Source of the DNA: Sipunculus nudus
Taxonomy: Eukaryota; Annelida; Sipuncula; Golfingiida; Sipunculidae
DNA: 64,000 bases
Direction: 5' to 3'
Assembly: GCA_026874595.1 (NCBI GenBank)
Contig: CM049311.1
Coordinates: 14,847,676-14,911,675, forward strand
Shown: positions 35,205-45,364 of the stretch, in pieces
How the letters are laid out: every line of letters begins with the position of its first letter
Numbering within the stretch: position 1 is the stretch's first letter
Notes under the pieces: generated by a model
What the model saw: the letters and a program-made list of their open reading frames with translations, nothing else
The model's database searches: none
What the model was told of the DNA's origin: nothing
Made by a program: the position numbers and the translations under genes

Positions 35205-35930
35205 ATGGTAACCTTGATCAAACACTTGACAGAAGTCAAGCACTTAGTTCATACTGCTAAGTAATCTGGAGGACTATATAATATCCTTATAACATCCATG
35301 GTGAATTACTCTGGCCTTAGGTCATAAATGCTAATGCCTATCCAAATTGGATACCCAATATTTCATCAGAGTCAGTTTTCTGTCCATCTGCTATTGTAAC
35401 ATGATCCAACAATCAAACTGTTCAAACTGCTATACAATCTGAAGGACTACCCTTACAAAATCCATGGTCAATTACTCTAACTTTCAGTAGTAAAAACTAA
35501 TGTCTATCAAAGTAGGATACCCAATCCATGTAATTTCATTGAGCTATATTGACTTTTTCTGTACATCTGTTGTTGTGACGTGATCCAACTGTCAAAGACA
35601 TAGTACAAATAGCTGAATAATCTGAAGAACTACTTATAACATCTATGGCCAGTTAAACTAGCTCTTAGTAATAAAATCTAATTCCTAATCAAAAGGGATA
35701 CCCAATAATTCATCAAGTTATTTACTCAATTTTCTGTACATCTGTTATTGTGAAGAGTTCCAACTGTCAAGGACAATATTCAAACTTCTAAACAGTCTGA
35801 AGAACCACTCTTATAAATCTATGGTCAATTACACCAGCCTACAGTTATGAAAGCTAATGTCTATCCAAACAGGATACCACCTTAATTCAATTTCAACAAG
35901 CTATTGATTTTTTTTTTCTGTGTATCAGCT
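35205..35930 (+). repeat. Four tandem units of about 175 bp
   Basis: GGATACC occurs at about 35349, 35515, 35696 and 35872. Each is preceded by an AATCTGAAGGACTAC-like block and ATCCATGGTCAATTAC, and followed by TTTTCTGTACATCTG and GATCCAACTGTCAA. Units differ by many substitutions and small indels (spacings 166, 181, 176), so the array is old. No coding capacity. Confidence 0.85.
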
Positions 35931-37699
35931 GATTTGAAGCAATTAATCTTTCCCAGCTTTGAAGTAATGAATCCTCATTCAACTTAACCATTTACTGGTA
36001 AATTGTACTTTTAAACTTTATATTGAAATTTAAAAAAGCAGTTTTCATTGTATATTTACAAAAGTTTGAAGATATGTGTACAGAAATGCCTGGTAACAGG
36101 TCAATGACTTAATAAATCTTAAAACAAATTAACTGACAAAATCAGTTAAATTAGGACAATATTAAGAACTTTTAGGACAATATTAAGAACTTTTAATATT
36201 CATTAAAGGTTCCTGTGACAATGCTCAGGTGTCGAGTAGAACTTGATGGGTAATTTGTCAATTGAACCAAGAAACTTTAATAAATGAGAGGTTACTGGTT
36301 ACAGAGTGTTTGAATCTCAGCCAGATTTAGGCACCTCTGGTCAGTAAAGAGTTAGCAGAAAATCTTTGGAAACATCTGTGATTTTACCCCCACTGCATGG
36401 GGTAAGTATCACCTGGACTGTTATCTTGTTGTATATGATACCAGTTAAACTAATGTTAAGGTGATTTACATTACATGAGAGTATTCTTGTCCCTGGAGGG
36501 TCTGTTATCTATATGCCATATCAGAGGTTCTGTTTATGTAAGTTTCTGCTGACTCTGGCATTAAGTTGGCATCCCAACTCTGGCATCCCACCTGATATTT
36601 CATGACAGTGTTTCTCACCTGTGGTTGTGATAAGAGCAAGTATAGACTAATAAACCTAGTACAACAGAGTTCAAATTACTCTGTGCAGGTGGTAAGGTTA
36701 CAAAATCTTGACCAATGCTATAAATATCTAACTTGCCAATTCGGGCACTCAAACACTAACCTGAGTGCAATTACAGTCACTCTCTGTCATTAACATTTTA
36801 CTGGCAGGACATTTTGCACTGAGAATATTACTTGGTAAAAATGTGACTTTTATCAGATTTTCTCTTCCCAGAGATTCTTGATTTCAAGCCTATGTAATCC
36901 ACTTACACCCCATTGATATTTGAATTATTTCCAGTTGCAGAAGATATTAATGAATGAATACATGGGTAATGTGAATGTACTTAACAGCTGACAATTTTAG
37001 CAATATGCTGGAGGAATTGCATTAAAGGTCAATTCAAAATGACAAATTTTTCTGATATTTCGAGAATAAACAATATGTCACCTTTAATCCCAATTCTGTT
37101 GAAATATAGTGTACACAAAACATGATTGAATGCACAGCAAATAATAATGTCAAATTTTCCTGAAAATCCACTTGACACAAAAAGAGGCAGGGAACAAGTC
37201 TAATACAGAATAAAGGGTGATACATCATTTATGAAACATCACATGATGACATATGTGGACACCTACTTGGCACAGCTGCTGTGAATCTCTGGCCTGCAGC
37301 CAACCATAAGGTATCGCAGCAGTGCAAAGAGGTCAACATAAGGTTAAAAGAACGTCAGCCCTGTAATCTCCTGTCTTCAAGTAAACACATCATTACTCAA
37401 TCTGCCCCCTGTGGTGAACAATGGTCATTGAATATGTTCTACTATCTGATCAAGTGGCCTGAAAAAGATTTATCTTGTCACACTTCATTTCAAGTGCATC
37501 ATTATTTAACCACCACCTGGGCTGAACAAAGGTCAGGGTATCTTCTGAATTATATAAAATTAAGAAGTATCACATGTTCATCCCATATATTTCAACTAGA
37601 AACCAGAATGTAAATGACATAGCACTCAAAAACTGCTCTACTTGCACCGCTAAAACTGGAATCATGCAATTTTCACAGAACGTTTGTTTCTCAGGAGGC
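35931..37699. other. No supported gene; one perfect 21-bp tandem duplication
   Basis: AGGACAATATTAAGAACTTT plus T is present twice in tandem at 36153-36194. A 110-codon plus-strand ORF at 37281-37613 has no supporting splice or start signal. Possible decayed tRNA-like words at 36270-36330 are too weak to call. Confidence 0.5.
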
Positions 37700-38173
37700 C
37701 CCACCTGCAGGTTAAGAATTATATGTGTAAAAGTTTAGAAGTTGCCTCCAAGCCCAATTAGATAAAACAAGCAAACTTAAAATCATTCAAGAAAAGACAA
37801 GGGAAAAAGTTTTTTATTTGATTTTGAAAAAGTTGGAATAAATTTGCATGATTAAGTTAAAAGCTAAAATTGCATAATTAAGTTAAAAGCTAAAAACTAG
37901 CCCTACTAGTGAAAACAAACAAAATCAAAATTGATTGAGAAATGAAGGAGCAGAAGCATTTTTATGTGATTTTGAAATGTTTCAATAAATTGCATAACTA
38001 ATGAATATTACAATTTTGTTTTGAAGTTTAAAAGCTTAGCTGATAGGTAAAACAAACTGAATCAAAATTAGTCAAGAATTAAAGCAGGACCATTTTTTGT
38101 GACTTGTTTAGAGCTGACAGACAGTGACAAATGGCCACACAGGTGGATGCCGTATCACCATGGCATAAGCTCA
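37700..38173 (+). mobile_element. Array of ~138-bp units ending in an AAGCTCA hairpin
   Basis: Units with AAAACAAACNGAATCAAAAT (N is variable) start near 37763, 37908 and 38048, each followed by AAGAAT/AATGAAG and a TTTTTTGTGA-like block. The right end has ATGCC and GGCAT arms (38139-38163) followed by AAGCTCA, matching the end at 8410-8437. A 27-bp internal duplication (AATTAAGTTAAAAGCTAAAA) sits near 37850-37895. Same architecture as the 7.4-8.4 kb element. Confidence 0.65.
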
Positions 38174-39703
38174 TTAATTGTTATGATAATGAATATTCAA
38201 GTTCAAACTGATAATGTGTCCATTTCTTAATTCAATGCATCTTTTCTTCCAGCTTTATTTCCTATGTAATTTTTCTCCAGATTTTATTAAAGGTCTTAAT
38301 GATCACATGCAAAAATAGAGTATAGAAATTCACCTTGAAAGGCAAAAACCTGACTTAATTGGTTACTTATACTGCTATAATTATATTATTTTGTGTCAAA
38401 TTGTCACCATAACCACTTAACAGTGTATCTTTTGTGTATTGTTCAGTGGAATAGGGTGCACATTTACAAAATGCACATTTTGAGGAATATTGATTAATTA
38501 ATACATGAAACCTTCAACATATTGAATCATTCTGTGCTAAAGGAAATATTTACAAAATGTAGATATTGGCCCTTCAGGTACATATATTGGCAAATAATAA
38601 TTGAAACAATCAATCAAGGACTGCATGGAAAAGAGTCATATACTGGGTTCAGAAAGTGTGCATCAATGTCTGAACCAACCTAATGTCATAACTGGACGAG
38701 AGAAAGCCAAAGTCAAGCACTGAGGTCACTAATGGTAAAACTCCTGCACTCTGCATACTGTCCCTCATGGCATTAAGGATCCTTGACCAGAACTCATAAC
38801 TATTTAACCATGCCCAAGGACAAAGGACACCACCTCTGGCTTTCAGGTCATCTATACTAATGAACTCTGTGCCCCTTGTGAGTTGGGAAAACCTTGAGGA
38901 TTTCTTGGGTCAAAAATTGCAGATCCCCAAGGGCAGCTGTTCTTCCAAGCCAGAAATATAGAACCTGTTTTACTCTTGAGGTCGCTGGTGAATAACAAGG
39001 AACCCCATGGTCTAGGTTAAAGAAACTTTGTCATATACAAGATGTAGCAAAAACGGTGCATGATGCACTTGTTTCTCTTATCTACTCCTGCTCAACTTGA
39101 ATCATGTTTTGGGACTTCCAGGACTGTAGTTGTTCGGAGGTTACACATTCACCTTCTACCGTTCTTTTGTCTGACATTTTGTAAATCTGTTTAAAAAATA
39201 TCTCAAATGCTACTGATTGATGTCAGTAAAATTTAATGGAAAGGGGGCTCTGAGACCGAGAAGAACCTGAAGTTGTTCAATACACCAATGTGGATTCTCG
39301 GAAATGCCACTGCTGCTGGAGCCTAGTGGAGGACTCTGGTACTAAAATACAGGTGTCCCTTGAGGCAAGACGTATATAATATGCTTAGAGATGGATGCAC
39401 ACCTTGCTCCAAAAGAATCTTCTAGTTTAATCTAAAATGCATGCACCTCTTCCTCAATGGATTAATGACTAGAATCTCTTCTCACTGACATTACTGTAAA
39501 GCCTCTCATGACATGTAAAGAGGCTCCAAAAACAGGAATATTTATATTACCTATATCTGGCACAGAATCTGATCTGTTTGAAAAATACACACTTCCATAA
39601 ATTCATCCCTTCATTAGAAAATGGAAATAGCACAGTTAAAAGTATCATGCAGTGATAGAAATCAATTAATAAGAACATATAACAGAAGGAGAGTTTCTTT
39701 TAC
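38174..39703. other. No supported gene
   Basis: A 31-bp plus-strand block at 38850-38880 has a good acceptor (CTCTGGCTTTCAG) and a GTGAGT donor but is too short to judge. 38650-39360 is somewhat GC-richer than its surroundings, without a long open frame. Confidence 0.45.
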
Positions 39704-39849
39704 CTTGTATCTTTTAAAGTATTAAATTCTGTCTGAAGTTTATTTGAAAAGATGAATCTTGTGGGATTTGTATAGGACTTTGTCATAGAAATCTGTTCAT
39801 AACTGACACCATGCTCACAAGCAAATTTAGACATTTTTGGTTTTGCCAT
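39704..39849 (-). CDS. Candidate minus-strand first coding exon
   Basis: From an ATG in a fair context (AATCAATGGC) the frame is open for 48 codons to AATACAAG-type donor ACAAG|GTAAAAG. It reads MAKPKMSKFACEHGVSYEQI and continues with NPTRFIFSNKLQTEFNTLKD. It ends in phase 2. It could be a 5' exon of the minus-strand gene further on, but the linking exons are not identified, so this is a lead only. Confidence 0.35.
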
Positions 39850-42796
39850 TGATTTGAACTGATAACTTTTCAACTCAAAATACACATAATGAAAAAATGA
39901 TTTTGATAATTTTCCTTGAATTCAATTCTGCATCAAATATTGAACTTGATAATTAACATAATGGTACTGTTGTTGACCCTTTAGTATTGCACAGACTTTC
40001 CTCTTCTGTGTGGATGCCATGGCGTTGTGAATTTCTGCAGCCACACCCGTAGTGTTCTTCTGGATCACCCCCTACTGTTTAGAACATCATCTGCACCAAA
40101 TGTGTCCTTCATTTCCTGTTGGTTAATTTAACTGCCATTATCACTTTTCCCTCTGTTAACACATGATGCCAGTTCAACAAAGGTTGTTCTCCCAAAATAT
40201 GACCTCTCTGACAAATTTAACCCATGCACGGGTACCTTCCTAGAAATGTGAGGACTGTGTGTAGAACAAAGCGTCGCTTGATTATTAGTATCACGTGATC
40301 AAACTCTTGTTAATGTATACGTCTCACTTGCAAACAACTCATTGTGCATATAATAAAATATCTTCTTGTCCATGCTAATCCCAGCATGTGTTAATCAGTA
40401 AGAAGAATCAGTAGGAAGCGAAAATTGCAAAGTTGTGAATGATTTCTATAAATGAATTACTTGTTAAAATGCTATGAATGGTTAAGAATGGGTTATCTGT
40501 TAAGACGTGGATTAGACTAACAAATAACAGAAGTCTTATTGAAATGCCGATACATTTAAACGTGATATCCATATTCTGACAATTAAGATATTTACACCTG
40601 AAATAAAATTAAATGGATTGAAATAAATTAATGGATTGAAATTAACAAATATTCCATGTCATGGAGTATTTCTAAACCCTATCAATCAATCTAAATGGGT
40701 ATTTCTATAGTAAAAGAATACTTTCATGTGTCCAATGGAAAATATACAGTTTCTGCATTATAAACTAAATGATATATCATTAACAGTGTAATAAATTGCA
40801 ATGAATGCCTGTATTCCTAAACTGCTAATGACACCATTGATTGCTCTATGCTTCTAAGAACTGCAAAGAATGTAGCACATATAAAACCTAAAAAAATATT
40901 GTTCAAATGCTCATGTTCATAAAGAATGATGTAAGTTTAAATTGCTTGGAACCAAAAAGAGAATGGAACACATAAAAATAGGAGAAAACTTCAGTTACTG
41001 GACTTAATTTAAATGCTGAAAGAATTAATCATATTTGATATAAAAACCTAAAAGCATATATGCTTCTTTAAAAATAAAGGAAACTTCTAAGATATGATGG
41101 GCTTCTTCATTAAGCATTGATCCAAAACATACATAGTTGAACAAATGCAAATAATCTCTAAAAGTAAATAATAATTTTAATATATGTATGAGGACAACTA
41201 AAAAAAGAAATACATAAATGTTAAAATGGCAAATTTGCAATATTAAGTACAAAATTTGGACAAACCAACTTTTCAACCAAGTTCAGATGCAGAAAGAAAA
41301 ATAATTGAAAAAGTATTCTTGTAATTGTATATGTAGTGCATTGCACACCAGATATTATTGAAAATAAATAGTGACTCATAGACCATTTACATGTCTGAAA
41401 GTTAGGGTTCAATATGGTTCACTTTATGCCTATCAAATCTAGCAAAATTCTGTTCTGGGATCCTATGTATAGAGATGTAAAAGTAAACTGCTCAGCTTAA
41501 TGTCTCTGTTACACCATTCAACAGAACAAAATAGTATACATATCATAGTCAAAGAAACAAACTCACACATACACAAAGTTAAACAGAAAGAGATATTCTC
41601 TGTTCATAACAATACACCCAAGTGACTCCACTTTGGCTGTCACTTCAGTGCAAATCTCTTCTCTGAAGGACTTATTATGTCTGTGTCAACACTGTGCATA
41701 CAGTAAACAAACAAAAGATAATCCCTATTCTGTACACATTTTGAGCATGGCTACATTTCAATGATCTAGACTAGACTCTGTAGTGCAATTGATTAAGGAA
41801 TTCAATGTGGCTGTTTTCAGGTTCACTGCCTGCCGACCTGTTTATCTATTACAGGAAGTCTTGGGGTTAAAAAAGTTAACAGTTGAAGGAAAATCTAGGC
41901 ACAGTAAAGAGAGTGACAAGTGGCACTTGGTAAATATTTTCTTTTACACCATAAAGGGTGTCTTTCCTGTAGACATGGGGTTAAGTACTTGAAACGAACT
42001 AGTGTTCACTGTACACACTGTATAATATCCTAGGCATACTTTCAAAAAGTTCATAAATAAAAGATGATACCTTCTTGTTGGTGTTAAAAAATCCTTAACG
42101 GCAACAGAACCAATACCAGCAGGTGAGGATAACTATCACGCAAGTGTTTCCCTGGAGATCATTTCCCCCAGAATAAGTTCCCTAGAGCCCATTTCCCCCC
42201 AGCACAAGTGAGCATATCCACAGGTCATTTTCCTTAAATGGGAACAATGTGATAATTTATGTGCACCATCAAACACCCTTAAACTGGGTCAAACAACATT
42301 ATACCACCTCCACAAAGACTGAGAAACATCTGTACTCATGCAGTTTTTTCAACTACTGTCCAATTCGTGGTAGGAAATTGCACAGAATAAAAATGTGTGG
42401 CCTGAAATTCTTAACTGACATACTAAGGAAAAGTATATTTAATGTCAGTTTTCTATGGTCAACAAATACAACATAAGCTCACAGAACTTTTGTCACCCAC
42501 TACATACATGAGCAACTCACGCATGTTAGGCTAAGTAGTATTTTGCATCCTGTGTACAAGGAGTATTTTATATTTTCTCTATAACAGACAGACTTACAAC
42601 CAACTGCTAACACCAGAAACATACACACAGTATTATACAAATGACTGACATTTAACAATTTTCTCACTTTTTAATGAATTGGTTCATACGGTATGTTGGT
42701 AATGTACTGTATGTCTATTGAATGAGGTCGACAGTAACCATGCAAACAATATTTTTTTTATTATTAAGCTTTCTGGACAAGGAATTTCTCATAATT
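39850..42796. other. No supported gene
   Basis: AT-rich, with short local duplications (ATGGATTGAAAT near 40612-40645). Around 42115-42235 short repeats of ATTTCCCCC and CATTTCC are seen. ORFs here lack splice or start support. Confidence 0.5.
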
Positions 42797-43126
42797 AGGT
42801 AATCAACTGTGTGGGGCGGTGGTGTAATGGTTAAGGCGCCGGGCTCATGATCGAGAGGTCATGAGTACGAATCCCAGTCAGACCCCCACCGTGCCAAGAC
42901 CCTTAGGCAAGGTCCCAACCGCAAGTGTGCCTCTGTCCACCCAGCGGTAGAAATGGGTACTAGTAGATTCTGGGAAGGTAACCTGCGATGGACTAGCGTC
43001 CCATCCAGGAGGAATCTAACTCCTAAGTCACTTCACGCTACAGAAACCGGGATAAGCTCCGGCCTGATGAGCCATAAGGCTCGGGTGTAAAGCCCAGCAG
43101 AGTTTACCTACCAGGTAATCAACTGT
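42797..43126 (+). mobile_element. Full-length tRNA-derived SINE with 14-bp target duplication
   Basis: The 302-bp body (42811-43112) is flanked by perfect AGGTAATCAACTGT copies (42797-42810 and 43113-43126). The head has an A box (TGGTGTAATGGTTAAGG) and a B-box-like GAGTACGAATCCC. The centre includes CTGCGATGGACTAGCGTCCC and GAAACCGGGATAAGCTCCGG, the kind of deeply conserved central domain found in several invertebrate SINE families; the exact family is not assigned. There is no poly-A; the 3' end is TTTACCTACC. Perfect duplication implies a recent insertion. Confidence 0.93.
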
Positions 43127-43271
43127 CATTATAAGACATACCAAATCTTGAGGTTCTAATATGGTCCTGCAATTTGCCTTTTAGCTGACCCTATATAGGG
43201 TTCAAACAGGGGACCTCCCATTCTATAGTCAAACTATACTCGACTATTTTCTACTCTGACTTTCTCATTAA

Positions 43272-43674
43272 TACCCCTGTCATGCTCATAATGTGTACAA
43301 ACCAATTTGGACAAAGCGGTTTTGCCAAACCAGTTTGGTGCATTCATACAGGCATCTAGCACCAATGCGTGTTGTGTTAATTTCACATGTGGAACAAATG
43401 TAACAACATGCTAACACAAGCATTTCGGGCTTGCGCTGTGTCCAAGTTGCTGCTTGAAAACTTGGTCCAAACCATTTTATCATTATTTCACATGACAGTT
43501 AAGCACAGCGGATAAATTGATTTGCATACAAAATAGTTTGAAATCATTTCCTGAGCTTGATTCAAAACAATTCGGCCAAAACAGTTTTAAAATGTTTTGG
43601 ATTGCCATGTGAACACTCTAAAATGTTTTTTTAAACGGTTTGAAAACAGTTTACATTTGCCGTGTGAAAGGGTA
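43272..43674 (+). mobile_element. TACCCCTTTC MITE, longer copy
   Basis: A 403-bp element from TACCCCTGTCATG to GTGTGAAAGGGTA, with repeated GTTTGAAAAC and GGCCAAA words inside, matching 11904-12206 and 12510-12722. The left terminus is mutated relative to the right. No matching flanking duplication remains. An internal ORF is not a gene. Confidence 0.7.
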
Positions 43675-44798
43675 CATATCATACTGCTTAGATGAGACCC
43701 TTAATATGCTATCAGGGCATGGTTTCCAGTGATGCAGTATGTAATTTAATGTACATCATGCTCCTGTGAATAATCACACTACTACTATCAACCGATAAAG
43801 TCACACCCTTTGACAGAAATCAAACAGAGTCCTGGGTTCTATTAGAGCAGTTACGATTGAAAGCCAGTCCCCAAGCAGACAGTGTCATAATATTTACATA
43901 TTTGCTGAATGGTCTGATGCTGGTGCCATGATCACTCTCAAGTGCAGAAATTGGAAATTGTTCAATCTATGATTGACAAATGAACAGGTGGAAACTAAAT
44001 AATCTAAAAGACCTTGTGTGATTTGCCAGTCATGCCTGCAAAAGAAGGACACAGTCTTTTTAATACAACATCACTGCCCGTGTACGGAAAGCAGGCACAA
44101 GCTATGAAAGACTGAGACTGAGTGTTTCCATCTAAATCCGCTGGTGTAGACATTATGGTGTCATGTATCTAATTGAACATGCTAAGTGTTGGGATTAAAG
44201 GTCCCCAGGTCCATCCAGCCATCTCTATTCACAAATTACTGTTTTTCCGACTCTCTACTCAATAACTTATAGGTGTCCAGTTGCCCATGACAGCTGGTCA
44301 GTGCTTCGTTTACCATTCAAGCCATTTGAGTAAAATGTTATTGTAATGGGACATCTATATTTAACCTGAAAACATGATAAGCATCATGCCGTGAAGATAG
44401 GTTACCAGATGATATCATATTCAAATGAATGATTTCCTTTTTGATTATTACTTTTCATGTTGTTGAATGGAAAACATTGTGAAGTTGTATTTTGTTTATG
44501 TGAATGTTTCTTCAGTCACAGGGGGGTTTAATTTTTAAACTATGGACCATGGGCCAATACACTCTGCTGACTGTTAATAGACTGTATTGACCATGTAAAG
44601 GCCCAAGGACCATAATATTTGACCGATTTTTATTACATAGATCATTTTCATGGAAAGGAAACCAGCAGCTATACACACAAGATACAGAATTGGAGTGTAA
44701 GTACCAATAAGCTATGTACATTATATGTCACCAGTGCAAGTAACTGCAATTCATTTTCTCTCCATAGCTTCTGTCATTACAACCATCTCTACAAAATA
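43675..44798. other. No supported gene
   Basis: No repeat family or splice-bounded frame is recognised in this stretch. Confidence 0.5.
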
Positions 44799-45130
44799 TT
44801 GTTACGAAGACAAATTGTTGAGGGAAAAAATCCTGGGCTGATCCTGAAGTCGAACCCAGGTCGGTGGCATACAAGTCCGGCGTACCAACCACTTCGCTAG
44901 AAAAGCAAGCTTCACTAGCCAGACAGTTCGGTCCGCTTTTATGTGCACCCCGTAACACACCCCCTTAAGAATTTTGTTACGAAGAGAAATTGTTGAGGGA
45001 AAAACATTAGGCTGATCTCGGAGTCGAACCCAGGTCAGTGCCGTACAAGTCTGGCGAACCTACCGCTTCGCTAGCAAAGCAAGCTTCACTACCGAGACAG
45101 TTCGGTCCACTTTTATGTCACCTTGTAACA
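44799..45130 (-). mobile_element. Two tandem ~158-bp tRNA-like units bounded by TGTTAC and GTAACA
   Basis: Units at 44799-44957 and 44974-45130 both begin TTGTTACGAAG and end CGTAACA or TGTAACA. On the minus strand each holds a perfect A box (TAGCGAAGTGG or TAGCGAAGCGG) and a B box (GGGTTCGACTT or GGGTTCGACTC) about 32 nt apart, with CTTGTAT/CTTGTAC at the anticodon-loop position. The 16-bp spacer reads CACCCCCTTAAGAATT-like. They could be a tandem SINE, or short LTRs (TG...CA ends) that captured a tRNA sequence; the data do not decide. Confidence 0.7.
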
Positions 45131-45158
45131 ATATCATCTGTTTAATTATCTTGTTAAT

Positions 45159-45364
45159 CAGTGGCAGATCCAGAGGGGGGTTCAGGGGTTCCTGACCCCC
45201 CCCCCCCTTTTTTTTGTGAGCCGAAATAACCTTCTTTTAGGGTTTCAAACAAATTTTGTGACCTGGACCTCCTCCTTTCCGGACCAGAGGACCTATATTA
45301 AGGTTTTCTCCTAGTCTTCCAGGGTTGGACCATCCCCTTTCTGAAAATCCTGGATCTGCCCCTG
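45159..45364 (+). mobile_element. MITE with CAGTGGCAGATCCAG termini
   Basis: A 206-bp element. The left end CAGTGGCAGATCCAG and right end CTGGATCTGCCCCTG are inverted copies with two mismatches. It contains C12 followed by T8 (45196-45215). Termini of the form CAGNGGCGGATCCAG are common in hAT-like MITEs, but no 8-bp duplication remains, so the class is inferred. Confidence 0.75.

Noticed and set aside
44799-45130. Genuine tRNA genes
   Set aside because: The boxes are present but acceptor and anticodon stems do not pair properly, and the sequence is a tandem repeat unit.
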